Below are positions 1 through 10,671 of a stretch of 64,000 nucleotides of DNA, piece after piece. The notes beneath the pieces are model-generated. The model saw only the letters and a list, made by a program, of their open reading frames with translations. It was not told the DNA's origin and ran no database searches. Every line of letters begins with the position of its first letter. Within the stretch, counting starts at the first letter, position 1. The stretch comes from Lantana camara. Taxonomy: Eukaryota > Streptophyta > Magnoliopsida > Lamiales > Verbenaceae. The translations under genes were made by a program, and so were the position numbers. The DNA is taken from positions 46,125,001-46,189,000 of the forward strand of contig CM074858.1 in the NCBI GenBank assembly GCA_037501455.1. The letters are read 5' to 3'.

Positions 1-1068
1 CATGCCATGAATGCAAATACCTCCATCCTCAGATTCATGTTGGTTTCCAAATTGAAGCCTTTGTTCATGTATCCATTGTTTGTTAGCCTTTGATTGATCT
101 CAGTCGGAAACCATATGTTCTTTTGATCCATACGCATAGAACTTTTTCAGCCTATCCCAGCATATGTTGTAGGCGTGGTTAGTTCCCCCATAATAAGCGC
201 ACGGTTGAGGCCCTTTTCTTAATTTTTGAAGGACTCCCGGCCTTATGCTTCTTTCCACGAATCTCCTTTCCGAAATTACTTTTTCTTTCTTTATCGTTTT
301 CATTTGTAGCTTTATCTCCCAATTCATCTTCAGAACATGACAATTCAGCTTGGATCTGGAAAGTAAACTTCAATCCATCCCGAACGTAGAACTTCCTACA
401 ATTAATATCCAAGGTGTCTCAACTCTTTATGCTTCTTCCTATTACCCGAGCTCTATTTCCAATGGATTGGTTTGATTGAAACACTTCCTTGATGGCCCGA
501 AGTGCTCATCATCCCCTAACTCTATGATATTCGAACCTTCTAGGAATTGAGTCCGATTAGAATACCTATCCCCGGATCATAGTTTCAATGCTTCCCCTTA
601 ACACTCTCTTGATTAATCATCATTAAGGCATCCATCTCTTTCCATAGCATTCTTAGCTCCCTTGTTATTAATCTTTTAAATCCCTTGAATTTCCACTTTC
701 ACCTTCTTTTTACCCCGCTTTTCTCCATCACGAAGGAAGACTTCTCTCAATTGCAAGCTCCCGATTCCATTCTTCTTACTCGGCTCTTTTCTTTAAGATC
801 TTCTCAAATTCCCTTCAAGATTTGAACTAATTCCTTGGACGTCTTCAATTCCTTTTCCAACACTTCTTATTACTAGGATTAGGTCCTCGACAATGGGTGC
901 ATGGGATTTGCTCTTCAAAAATGATGCGCTTCAACACGAACAGAAGATCTCTTCCTTCAAATCGAGCTATCTTACCTTTCACCTTGGTGGATTGGTTATC
1001 TTTGTGAGAACTACACGGTTATGAAGAGTCTTTTCTCTACTTTATCCCAATTCCAACTTAGGGCCATG
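1..1068 (-). pseudogene. Degenerate gag of minus-strand gypsy-type element E
   Basis: On the minus strand a start codon at about 1068 opens a frame rich in Trp/Lys/Arg, but stop codons appear within 20 codons and recur. Near 100-240 two overlapping frames together encode a zinc-knuckle-like Cys/His stretch (Cys-Ala-Tyr-Tyr followed by His, then Cys), with several cysteines replaced by tyrosine or phenylalanine. This is the expected C-terminal nucleic-acid-binding part of a retrotransposon Gag. The remnant lies downstream, in minus-strand sense, of the primer site at 3126-3137 and the LTR that follows, so order and strand fit a single element whose pol and 3' LTR lie left of the window. Several frameshifts and stops mean it cannot make protein. 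The exact lineage is not recognisable. Confidence 0.5.
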
Positions 1069-1295
1069 GTCGTTGAGATGAGTGGTTGACCGTTGAAAGA
1101 TCTTAACCTACAATACACAAACTAATTTAAAAATACGATGCATGCGGTTAGTAGTAAGTATGGCAAGTATACAAGTAATATGCATAGTTAAAGTATGAAA
1201 AAGCAACAATTAATGAAAAGAAGGTAACAATTTAGAACACCAGATGTAAGAAAATTCACGTATCTTGATGCAATGCGCACAATAGCATGTTGTTC

Positions 1296-3058
1296 TGATA
1301 AGTCGTTTATTTACCAATTGTTAAGCTTACAATTGTGATATTTTATTCCATGATTTGGTCTAATGGTAGACGATTAATTGATTTAACGACTTCTTATAGG
1401 AATTACCCATTTGCAAGGAATTTGATGAAATCCGAAAGAATCATGCCAATTAGAGATTTGGAGGATCCAATGTTTATTTAAGCTCCTAGGCGTTGCTGCA
1501 TTTTGTTAATTTGCAAAGGAAGAGAAATTTCAAGTTGGAAGCCAATTTGGGCTTCTAAGTGGAAACATGAGAAGTCCAATTAGTATATTTGTGTTTTGAG
1601 TCAGGTGGGCCCATATTCTTTATTCATAGCAGCAGGCCTATTAGTTCCAATTATTTCAGATTTGTAAGAAGAGCCCAAGCTTGTCACCACATTTATTTAG
1701 CTGGAAGTGGAGTCTATGGTGGGGGGAACGTTACTTGAAGATTAATGGTCATATTGATGAGATAACGTGGTGGAGGAGGTGACAGCACTGATACACATGG
1801 AGTGGGTAAAAACTGATTTCAGAGCCACTGTAAGGAAGCCTGCCTAAGGTCACGGTCAAAGTCTCCAGGCCCAATTTGCAAAGATTGGCCCATTAATTCC
1901 AACTCTTTTCTTGAGATCCAACCTGAAGTGTCACGGTTAGATGAGCCCACAACACCCTCAGCTTTATTTGGTTGGTAACTGACTATTCTCGGGGGAGTTA
2001 ATTCATCCAAAAAAAGGGGGCAGCACGTTAGTGGCGATACCAAGGGAATTAGTGGCCATATTGAAGAGAGAACATGGATGCACGAACATGGAGAAAGTGG
2101 AGGAAGAATTCATGATCTTTGGCACTACATAAGCACGGCAGAAACGAAACGCTTGGGGGGAGAAAGAGTCTATCCCTTTCCTATTAGTTCTACTCTTTTA
2201 ATTTTATTTTAGATTTGTTAATTTCCTTTGTTGGTGAATTTCTAGTTTCGTTTTAGTAGGGATTTTCCTAGTATGCATTAGGGTTGTGTGAGACGAATTT
2301 ATTGGTGATTTTATCAAGTTATCCATTTTATCTCTATTTTTACGACATTGTGTTTGTTCTTATTCTTTGATTATATTAAGAGCTCAAATCTTAGAATAGG
2401 CAATTCACATATAGCTAGTTAACTTATTTGGTGGAGTCTAGCCGGATAATTAACAAAGTAGCAAACAATCACTAGGCCGTTAAGTTCGAGTGATTTCGTG
2501 TTGTGGGGTAGACGGTCTAACTAGGCGAAGTAGGAGTTTCTACCTAGTCGGTTAGGGTTAGTGTTTCTTTAGGGTATAATGCAATTGCCCAATTGAATCT
2601 TGAAAGGAGTTTCTGCTAAGGTTATTGGTTAATTAGAAAACGATTATTAGGAGTTTCTTTTAGTCGTTATAAACAGTAAGAAGAAACGAGGGAGCCAGAG
2701 AGGACTTGGCGACTAAAGCTAGCCTAACGAGGAATTAATCACCCTATCTGTGATCATAGCCTGATGCATGCGTAGGAAAATCCCAGGTACTTGTTATTTA
2801 TTGAATTAATTTAAGTGTCAGCTGAGTTTAGTTGTTAATTATTTGCTTAGTTAATCTCGTTTTATTTAATTCATTATTAGTTTAATCAAGTATCTCAAAC
2901 CCCCCCCCCCCCAATTTTTGTTGTTTGTTTTGTTTCCTTAGCATATTGAAAGTCATAAATTCTCCCAATCCTCGTGGATCGATACCCGTTGCCACTATTT
3001 TACAATTTAATCGTGTGCAATAATTGGGATTTATTATTGGTGGCCTCGACACCCATCA
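1296..3058 (+). mobile_element. Solo LTR, Athila/Tat-like (Ty3/gypsy)
   Basis: A 1763-bp block starts TGATAAGTCG and ends GACACCCATCA, so its ends are the inverted pair TGAT/ATCA. It is flanked by the perfect 5-bp target-site duplication tgttc (1291-1295 and 3059-3063). The 3' part contains a plus-strand U5-like segment about 60-100 bp from the end (CCTCGTGGATCGATACCCG), comparable in position and wording to the end of the Athila LTR at 36870. No primer site or internal region adjoins it, so it is a solo LTR left by LTR-LTR recombination. It separates the gag remnant from the primer site of element E. A C14 homopolymer lies near 2900. The lineage is inferred from the LTR end; the boundaries are firm. 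Confidence 0.85.
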
Positions 3059-3125
3059 TGTTCCTATACCGTACGACCTATACTTGACACAACACGACAC
3101 TAGAACTCCGGTTTTGCAACCCGGA

Positions 3126-3137
3126 GCTCTGATACCA
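3126..3137 (-). promoter_or_regulatory. Primer-binding site of element E (initiator Met tRNA)
   Basis: On the minus strand this reads TGGTATCAGAGC, the standard complement of the 3' end of plant initiator-methionine tRNA. It lies 8 bases inside the LTR edge at 3146, the normal location for priming minus-strand DNA synthesis. It fixes the orientation of element E: LTR to the right, gag to the left. Confidence 0.85.
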
Positions 3138-3145
3138 CTTAAAGA

Positions 3146-5035
3146 TGTAGCACCCCGAGCAAGGAGCACCATGTAGCACCCCAAGCGGTGGGGCACCACA
3201 CCCCCGCACTATGACCCAACACGTGTACGAAATGAAAAGTCCGCACATGCATCAAGCCATAGCGAACGGGTGACAAACGAAAAACCAACCTAAGCTACGC
3301 GGCACCTAAACCCTGTACAAGTGCAATTATGCAAAACCTGAATGCAGAAGCGAAACAAAATACGAATTCTTAAAAACTTTAATCAGCAATCATAACTCAA
3401 TATCAACTAAACGGGTTCAACTGCCCTAGAAACCTGTCCCGATCAAACATATAATCAAAACGGGTTCATCTAAACCGAGCACCTGTCCTAACCTGTCCCG
3501 AAATTTATACATCCAAATCATAAGTACCAACCTGCATAATATATACATATCATATACATAGTTTCCTTCACAAATCAAAACAAGGTATTTAACAAATCAA
3601 ACAGACCGACAAAGACTCGACAGACCCGACTCGAAGCCGCCTAGCTCAAACCTACAAGAACTGAAAAGTGGAAAAGAAGGGGGAGGGTCAGTCTCTAGAA
3701 GACTGAGCGAGCAGGAGCGATAAATATATATAAAAACATGCGCATGCAAGTCATAAATCCCGAGCAAGGTTTTATTTAAAGTTAGTTCCCAAAAAGGGCA
3801 AGAGAATAACTAAGCAATGCTCGGACTTTACGACTAATCATATTAAATTCATTAAGTTCATAATTCATACATAAACATAAAGGCTCGGCGAGTGAGCGTG
3901 CATTATCTCCAACCAAACTCCGACCGTGTACGACAAATATCATTGATACATTAAATAGGTGATCATGCAATATATCATAATACACACAAATCATATATCA
4001 TATCCTAAAACATATTCGTTTGGGCAATCCGTGTCCCGGCCTTCCCGCACGGTGCCTACAATCATAACATAATCATAATCATAAAATAAGTTCCAACCTT
4101 CTTCCTCCGGGTGGTGGACGGGTTAGCAAGACCCGACCACCTCATACATAGGTAAATGGGGTTTCATGACTCCCCCAAGGGCACTCAGCTCCCATTCCCC
4201 GCTAAACCTCCTAGCGAGGGCCGGTATCACCATAAACATAGTAGAACTAGTACATGGGATCACCGTCGGTCCATGCCTCCCCGGTTAGCCACATGTACTA
4301 AGTCCCTGGGCCCGTGAACATGTCATACATGCATAATCTCGCCAAAACATTTCAATTCATAAGAAACATAACATATTTCATAATTCATTTAAAAAGGGGT
4401 TTACTCGATCATAATTTACTCGATGACTCTACTTTAAAAGTAATATATATATATACATAAGGTTTTGGCCAAACTTATCACATAAGGTTGTAGGGTTCAG
4501 TATGTAACTAGAACGAAAACACCCTCACCTGGAATACGAAGAAACAAGAACACGAACCATACGGGTGCCTACTAGATCAATGTATCTCCGCCCTGGAGAA
4601 AAACTGTACAAGAACAAGGATACGGTGTACTCGTGAGAAATGACTCGAAATGAAACCAAATAAGACGCACGGCATTGAAACGAAGTGAAGTGAGTGGTAT
4701 GGCATGATATGAAATAAATACAGAATTTATAAATGATTTGTTATCAGGAAAGTGTTCATGTGCATAATTAATATCCCAGGTAGCAAATAGGTATATAATT
4801 TAAGTGTACGTGTGGTACGGGGTCATTAAACACTTATTGATCACAAGTATCACCCAACAATTTAAACACCTAACATATATTCCCAAAGTATATAGACATA
4901 TATAAACTGCATACAGAACATGAGTACATATATGTATATATTATATCACATACACACGCACACCCACAACACTCCAATTAATTATTTCACACATGGATCA
5001 GCACCCATTATAACATAATTAAAAGGCCAATTTGT
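3146..5035 (-). mobile_element. 5' LTR of gypsy element E, left segment
   Basis: The LTR edge begins TGTAGCACCCC directly beside the primer site. It carries hallmarks shared by all the minus-strand gypsy LTRs in the window: a CCCGCAC box, a 'gcgaacgggtgac' box, the 'cggcgagtgag' / 'ctccaacc' pair near 3890-3920, and the pyrimidine-rich 'ccttcttcctccgggtg' box near 4100. Similarity fades at about 5035, where pararetroviral sequence begins. The rest of the LTR resumes at about 19970 and ends at 21626, giving an LTR of roughly 3.5 kb. The first 26 bases are tandemly duplicated (3146 and 3172). The right limit of this segment is approximate. Confidence 0.7.
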
Positions 5036-5211
5036 AATAAAGGTGTGTATTTTTGGGAGTAGTGCAATTTTAGTGTGGTTTGAAAATGTATTACAAATCT
5101 AGTGTATTCCGCTATTCCTATATGCATCTTTGAATAGTATTTTTTGTCTTTTTCTTCAATTTGTGATATTTTGTATATTTTTCATTTAAGACCCAAGTTT
5201 TATGATTGTTT

Positions 5212-5496
5212 TCAATTTAGTCCATTAATTTCTCTTTCATGTAATTTTTCTATAAATTTATTGTTTATATGATTTATTATCTTTCCTTTTTCTTTTATAC
5301 CTTGTATAATTGTATCTCTATTTAATATATTTTTGTTTATTGTTTTTTCATAATTTTTCTTATATATTTCTTCTTTTTGTAAAGATATTTCCAAATTTTT
5401 TCCCATTTGTTTAATATTTTTAGTCTTCATAATTTCTTTTACTCGTTGTTTTTCTTCTGTTATAGTATCTAATTCTATTTTCGGTTTATAACTCAT
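5212..5496 (-). CDS. EPRV small ORF (94 aa), second copy of the ORF at 19403-19603
   Basis: A lysine/glutamate-rich, probably coiled-coil protein. Its last 20 or so residues (pattern I-N-x-K-x-I-E-K-x-x-x-R-E-x-N-G) match the end of the 66-residue ORF at 19403-19603 at the other end of the viral integrant, so the two are homologous. Directly after its stop, the first codons of the next viral ORF (counterpart of 19074-19400) can be recognised, but its third codon is a stop, and similarity is soon lost. In soymovirus-like genomes small ORFs sit between the movement and coat protein genes; their role is not established from sequence alone. Confidence 0.5.
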   Translation of the reverse strand: MSYKPKIELDTITEEKQRVKEIMKTKNIKQMGKNLEISLQKEEIYKKNYEKTINKNILNRDTIIQGIKEKGKIINHINNKFIEKLHEREINGLN

Positions 5497-5498
5497 AA

Positions 5499-5720
5499 TT
5501 AAGCGTGTGACATTTGATATGCTGTATCTCTTTTTCTTTTGGTATTTGTTAAATCCTCGTTTGCAGATTTTATCATTATCTCTTGAGTTCGTTGTGATAA
5601 ATCTTTATTGTGTCTTAAATTATGGTATGCCATTTTAACAAGATATTCATCTATAATAACTTGTTCTTCTAATTCTCGTATATCTCGTGTTATTCTTGTT
5701 TTGTAATTAAATCTTTCCAT
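5499..5720 (-). CDS. EPRV small ORF (73 aa)
   Basis: A charged, helix-prone product of unknown function, packed 2 bases from the next ORF and sharing the boundary base with the previous one. Such tight packing is usual for polycistronic caulimovirid RNA. I find no clear counterpart at the right end of the integrant (19605-19787 resembles 5720-5911 instead), so the two ends are not simple copies of one sequence. Confidence 0.4.
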   Translation of the reverse strand: MERFNYKTRITRDIRELEEQVIIDEYLVKMAYHNLRHNKDLSQRTQEIMIKSANEDLTNTKRKRDTAYQMSHA

Positions 5721-5911
5721 TATGTTATAGTTAATTGTGTAACTATTTGTTTTGATTTTTCTAAACTAATAATGTTTTTCAAATGTTGTGTCTCGTCTGT
5801 TTTACGACCTTCGTTTTTAGCTTTCAAGTAAAGTTTTACTTCTTTAGCATAACTTTCGTTTATTGATTTTATATTGTCTTTATAAAATTTTTGTCTATTA
5901 TATTCATACAT
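5720..5911 (-). CDS. EPRV small ORF (63 aa), first ORF after the primer site
   Basis: It begins 46 bases past the tRNA primer site in viral sense. The middle of the product contains the pattern L-Y-L-x-A-K-N-x-G, also present in the 60-residue ORF at 19605-19787, which indicates homology between the two ends of the integrated viral DNA. Lys/Glu-rich, no recognised domain. Confidence 0.45.
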   Translation of the reverse strand: MYEYNRQKFYKDNIKSINESYAKEVKLYLKAKNEGRKTDETQHLKNIISLEKSKQIVTQLTIT

Positions 5912-5956
5912 ATTGTAAATCTGTGATTTTCAGTATTAATGTTTTAAATCGTTTAC

Positions 5957-5970
5957 GGGCTCTGATACCA
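5957..5970 (-). promoter_or_regulatory. EPRV tRNA-Met primer-binding site
   Basis: The minus strand reads TGGTATCAGAGCCC, the caulimovirid primer site complementary to initiator-methionine tRNA. It lies after the movement protein gene and before the small ORFs. As I recall, soymoviruses have the primer site downstream of the movement gene rather than in the leader before it, which is one reason for the soymovirus-like label. No LTR adjoins it, separating it from the retrotransposon primer sites in this window. Confidence 0.75.
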
Positions 5971-6052
5971 GAAAGGAAGGATCAGAGTGTTTCCTTTATA
6001 GTTGTGCTTAATTTAGCCATTTGATCGGCTAATTGTGTGAATTCGTTTTCAA

Positions 6053-6946
6053 TTATTTCATAGAAGATCCCTTTTCTTTAAAGTTTTTAATAGAGGCCCG
6101 TGTACCAGTTTCATTAGTTCTTTGATTTGGTGGTAGATATGTATACCATGTGCTTTTACTTTTTAAAAGTTTAGGTGTTCTATTTTGAAAAACATTAGTA
6201 TTAACATATTGTATAATAGGTGTCTTTGGTATATATTTTATACGAGAAACTTCTCGAAATATATCTTCCATATATATTTTATCTGTGTTTTTAAATTGTA
6301 TACTATGATGGTTGTTTGTTAAAGCATATCAAATGGTGTATGTTATTGAAAATTGATAGTCGTTTGTTTCCATTAAATCTTGTCTTTCAAATTTATATGC
6401 AATGTTTAAAGATTTATCTAGTTTTTCTGTTACAAGTGGTATAGCATAGTGTAAAGCTACATTAAAAAGTAGTTTAGTATAAGCAAGGTTTCCTTCAATT
6501 ATTCCAAGTATTTTATCTTTTATGTTCATAATTCTGTCATCACATATAGCTAGTTTTATGGGTGAGTTTATTCCTTCAGCAAATGTACTCTTAATTAGTA
6601 TCTGTATTGTAGAAATATGTATATATCCTATTTCACTAGGTGTATATTTAGCTTTTTTAATTTTCTGAATTATATCAGCTTTGTTTATCAATGAAATAGC
6701 CTGTGTTCCTTTTGTTGTAGAAATTTCAATAGGTGTTTCACATGTAAATTTTCCATATAGTATAATGTTTTTTCTGCTCAGTTTTGTTTTTAAATCTGTT
6801 TTCATATCTTGTCCATCAATTAAGTTTAACTCTTTTCTTCTAACTTTGTTTAATTTTTTGTTGTCTATAACAATATCTTGAGAAAAGTATCCGTATTCTT
6901 CAGTTGTTTCAAAATTTTCAATCTGATCTATTAAACTCGTCTCCAT
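6053..6946 (-). pseudogene. EPRV movement protein (30K superfamily), frame broken
   Basis: A 205-codon frame from the ATG at 6946 to 6329 encodes the conserved core of the caulimovirid movement protein: a Gly-Tyr-(V/I)-His-(I/L) segment near residue 108, then a hydrophobic strand ending in an Asp-Asp-Arg motif near residues 132-136, and the long segment rich in Ala/Leu after it. A second frame (6271-6053, 72 codons) carries the polar C-terminal tail with Pro/Thr/Asn repeats, so the original gene was longer and is now interrupted around 6271-6329. In living viruses this protein forms tubules through plasmodesmata. It is the first large ORF downstream of the promoter at 7255-7408. Confidence 0.75.
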
Positions 6947-7254
6947 GTATATAATTTCTAGTATAAAAAAATATTAATAACAATTTCATAATAAAGTTTA
7001 TATTGTTTACCTGTTTGCGTATTCTTATCTACTGTCTTCATGCACTCCATGTTACCTGTTCATCTTTCTTCAAAGTATATGTTTGATTTTGGTATAAGAA
7101 TTGTTTGGTTGTGTATGGTTGTGTATGGTTCTGCTATTCAGGTGTGAGGCCAACAGAAAAGAAAAGCTCAAAGGCTTAGAACTCAGAGAGTTTTTTTATA
7201 AACACATGATCTTTTTCCTTCTCTTAAAGTCTGAATATTACATACGACATTGAG

Positions 7255-7408
7255 GTCAATATATAGGCACTCGACTCACTGTTACAGACGCGTTTTCATT
7301 TACAAAAAGTCAAAAAAGTAGAAAAGCAGACAAAGACATAAAGTCTGCATTGTTGAGGTGTGTTCGTCATTGCATACGTATTTCCTTGAGTGTTTGACGT
7401 CATTGCAT
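7255..7408 (-). promoter_or_regulatory. EPRV pregenomic RNA promoter
   Basis: Between the stop of the transactivator gene and the movement gene, the minus strand has two direct copies of ATGCAATGACG (7398-7408 and 7365-7375, start to start 33 bp), one extended to the palindrome TGACGTCA. About 100 bp downstream is the TATA sequence CCTATATATTGAC (7255-7267). TGACG pairs upstream of a TATA box recall the as-1 element of the cauliflower mosaic virus 35S promoter, which binds TGA-type bZIP factors. Transcription would start near 7230 and run through the movement gene. Function is inferred from layout. Confidence 0.6.
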
Positions 7409-7421
7409 GTGTCAGTTTACA

Positions 7422-8888
7422 TTACTCTTCAGTAACAGTGTCTTCCTTTATTGACTCGTTTGAACTATGGGACCCTGTCTCCTCAGCTTTGTCTTCTGGT
7501 TTGTCTTGGCACATTGCACAGCTGTGTTCATCAATTATTTCACTGTATTCGCAGAAAATGAGCTTGATTTCCTTAGGAAGTGTCTTCAGGCTATGTTCTT
7601 CAATCTTGATAAAAGTTTTCTCAAAGTTTTCCAACGTTTTTAGCTGTAATGGTGGAATTGTGTATCTCGAGGATCCATATATCATATGATAAGTGGATTT
7701 ATAGTTTATTTTGACATTACTGTCTTTGTTTATCTCCTGTGATGCATAAAATATTTGATTTAGTTGTTTTGCAACTATCTCATTTATGTCATCAAGTGTC
7801 TTCATTGTATCAATGCAGGGGTATTCTCCATTTGAAACTATCAGTTTGATAATTCCTTGAGAGTTTACTGATACTCCTTCTTTGTTGAAGAGAGGGTACG
7901 AAAGTGTAGATTTGAAGACTATTTCTTTATCCATGTTTCCTTTTGAGACTCGTCTAGCATAGTCTTGAAGTGTCGACATTAGTTTTGGGCTGAATTTTCG
8001 AAAACAGTTTGGATTTTTGAAGTATAGGGTGTCAAGAAATCCATGTATGAAGAATTGGTATATCAAGTCTGGGTCTGCTTGTTCAAATATAACGACTTTT
8101 GGGCCGTTTCTGTTTACTGGATACCAAAAAAGGTTGTTTTTATCTGTCTCTGGATTGTATTCAAAAATGGATTTCAGAAGTTTGTCAAAATTTTCTTTTG
8201 AGGGTTGTATTTGGGCTGATGTTTGAACACGGTCCATTGGATTTACCGTGGGTATATTTCCAAGGACTCTCATCTTTTCTATAAAACTGTTTTGGGCTTG
8301 GAGTGTTGGAGTGGTTTGAAGGGAGTTTTTGTAGGTTTTTGTTTCTTCAAAGGCTTGTTTGGCTTCTGAAAGACTGTTGTATGTTTTGTATGATATAGCT
8401 GGGTTTCCTTGTATATGAACATTGGCTTTCGACCATTGATCATATATTCCTCGGCTTGAACCGTTGAATATAACATACCATTGTTTAATTTGTTTTCTTT
8501 CATCTTCACTGTCTTGTGTAGCTGCTGATGATGAATTATTTCCTTCTGCTGCTGTTTGTGGAAATGTTTTGGATTTTGTGAATGTTTTGGATGATGGATC
8601 CACCACGCTTGCTGGTAACTCTGATGGTGGAAGCCCGGCTGCTTGTTGAACAGCGTGTAACGCAACAAGAAGTTCTTGACGTTGTGTCATCTTAGATTCT
8701 GTGAATCTTTGTATCTCCAAATATTTAGCCTTCGTGAATTGTTGTATCTCACGATCAATTGTTTCAATGTTTTGTTTCATCAATGCTATTGCGGCCTCCA
8801 TTCTCGTGTGAGTGTGTCTGCAAGAGCGTTCTCTTCTGATTTTATGTATACGATGTGAAACTGGTATCTTCTTATCTCGAGCTGCCAA
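7422..8888 (-). CDS. EPRV viroplasmin/translational transactivator (ORF VI type), intact
   Basis: An uninterrupted frame of 488 codons. Residues 135-185 form the caulimovirus viroplasmin domain (the small fold also found at the N terminus of eukaryotic RNase H): Trp-Tyr-Val-Ile-Phe-Asn-Gly, then Gly-Ile-Tyr-Asp-x-Trp, then a Tyr-Lys-x-Tyr-x-Ser strand and an Ala-Phe helix end. The true start may be the methionine at 8798, just before the polymerase stop at 8786, because the first 30 codons overlap the RNase H reading frame. The C terminus is acidic and Ser/Glu-rich. In the family it forms inclusion bodies and allows reinitiation on polycistronic RNA, fitting the tightly packed small ORFs here. 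It is the least damaged large gene of this integrant. Confidence 0.8.
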   Translation of the reverse strand: MAARDKKIPVSHRIHKIRRERSCRHTHTRMEAAIALMKQNIETIDREIQQFTKAKYLEIQRFTESKMTQRQELLVALHAVQQAAGLPPSELPASVVDPSSKTFTKSKTFPQTAAEGNNSSSAATQDSEDERKQIKQWYVIFNGSSRGIYDQWSKANVHIQGNPAISYKTYNSLSEAKQAFEETKTYKNSLQTTPTLQAQNSFIEKMRVLGNIPTVNPMDRVQTSAQIQPSKENFDKLLKSIFEYNPETDKNNLFWYPVNRNGPKVVIFEQADPDLIYQFFIHGFLDTLYFKNPNCFRKFSPKLMSTLQDYARRVSKGNMDKEIVFKSTLSYPLFNKEGVSVNSQGIIKLIVSNGEYPCIDTMKTLDDINEIVAKQLNQIFYASQEINKDSNVKINYKSTYHMIYGSSRYTIPPLQLKTLENFEKTFIKIEEHSLKTLPKEIKLIFCEYSEIIDEHSCAMCQDKPEDKAEETGSHSSNESIKEDTVTEE

Positions 8889-10666
8889 CGTATCAATCTT
8901 CCTTGATTATAGTTGTCTCTAAGTGTATACCTGTAGAAGTTTGTTAGGTATTTTGAGTCTGTTCGAAGTTCGAATTCTCGAGGTAAAAGCTCGAGTTTCC
9001 ATTTCCAAAGTATCTTTAGACATGCAAGTGTCTCTTTTTCATGAACTGTATAGTTTTTCTGGGTTTCTGTAAATGTCCCAGATATGTATTTACAGAGTTG
9101 TGTAATCTCGCGAACCTTTTTGGTTCTTGTATTCATATGACCTTCGAGGTCGTTTGTATTCATTTTTTCGGCTGGTATTGCAAGCATGCAACCAGACCAT
9201 GTATCATTTGAAGCATCTGTCTCAATGATAATAAAATCATTTTCCCTTGGATTGTATAAAACAGGCAATGTTTCACAATACTGTTTTATTTTTTGTACTT
9301 GTATCGAATCATCAATTCGCCAGTTCCATTGTATTTTTTCAGAAAGTTTCTTTTGTAATTGTGTTCTTTCTTTAGCAAGGTTCTTTATGAATCCTTGATC
9401 AGAAATATAGTTTAAACATCCAAGAAATCTTTGTAATTGTTTTCGATCAGTAATTTGATCTGGAAAATCGTTTAATTTTTTTAAAATATTATCTTGAAGA
9501 ACTATGTTTTCTTGTGAATCAAAAGTATTTCCAAGAAAATCTATTTTTTGTTTACATAAGACTACTTTCTTTTTAGAAAGAATTAGTCCTTTTGTCTTTG
9601 CATCGTTTCAAAACTATTTTTAGTTTTTTCAAATGATCTTCTTTATCTTGATTACTAAAGATGATAATATCATCAATGTAAGCAAGACAAATGTCTTCTA
9701 AACCTTCAAGGTTTTTATCCATAAATCTTTGGTATATTCCAGGTGCTTGTTTCAAACCAAATGGTAAGACATTCCATTGGTAGTGTTTTTGTGGAGGACA
9801 TATAAAAGCTGTTAGTGGTTTTGTATTTTCATGCAATCTTAATTGCCAATATCCTGATTTAGCATCTAATGTACTAAACCATGTTTGTCCTTTTAACCTA
9901 TCTTTGATATAATCAATTCTAGGAAGTTTATTTGCATCTCCAACAGTTTTTTCATTTAATTCTTTATAATTTATAACCATTCGTCGTTTTCCTCGTTTTA
10001 TTTCATTCTTATTTTCTACATAAAATGCAGGTGCTGCGTGTGGACTTTTGCTTTCAGAAATTAATCCTTTTTCCAAAAGTTGTTTACATTCTTCTTTAAA
10101 TTCATCAATATCTTGTTTAGAATAAGGTATATTATTTTTTACATTTACTTCGTCTAAAGGATTTTTAAGTTTAATTTCAACTATCATATGATTATTGTTC
10201 TTATCTTTATCTAAAGGATCTTCACTAGTGACCGAGTCTAAAATTTCTTCTATTTCTTTTTCAAGATTTTTTTTTTATAAAAAATATTAATTCATGATTG
10301 ATTAAATAATCTATTTTGTCTATGAGATTACTTCTGTCTTCAATCTTTACTAATGGTATTTTAACAGTTTCACTCTTTTGGGATAGTTTTTCAATAACAG
10401 GTGATTTTAAAGTGATGTATTTTAAATCTTGACAAAAAGGTTTATATAGTTTCAAAAAGTTATTTCCTAGGATAAATGTAATCCTGTTTCGTGTCTGTAT
10501 ATAGATGGTATAGTAAAACAATATCCCTGTATCCAAGCTTTTTCTAAGTATGTAACGTACCATATATAATAATGACTTGCATCTGCTATCATTATTTTTA
10601 ACGGTTGTTTAAGTTTTTTCCATTTGAATATCGTAAGAGCTGGTGAAGCAAAGCATAAACTTGCTC
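8786..10666 (-). pseudogene. EPRV polymerase (protease C-part, reverse transcriptase, RNase H), multiply frameshifted
   Basis: Domain order follows the family. A protease C-terminal segment (Gly-Asn-Asn-Phe-Leu) is in the 10563-10261 frame. The reverse transcriptase at 10187-9573 carries the Gly-Tyr-Trp-Gln fingers/palm motif, the Leu-Pro-Phe-Gly-Leu segment and the Tyr-Ile-Asp-Asp catalytic motif. RNase H (9268-8786) shows the Glu-Thr-Asp-Ala, His-Glu-Lys-Glu, Thr-Asp-Ser and Ala-Asp-x-Leu-x-Arg positions. The reading frame changes near 10565, in a poly-T run near 10265 and near 9580, so no full product can be made. The N-terminal codons lie across TR-GAG-2 at 16974-17041. The RNase H end overlaps the transactivator frame. 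Confidence 0.85.
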
Positions 10667-10671
10667 CTGTG

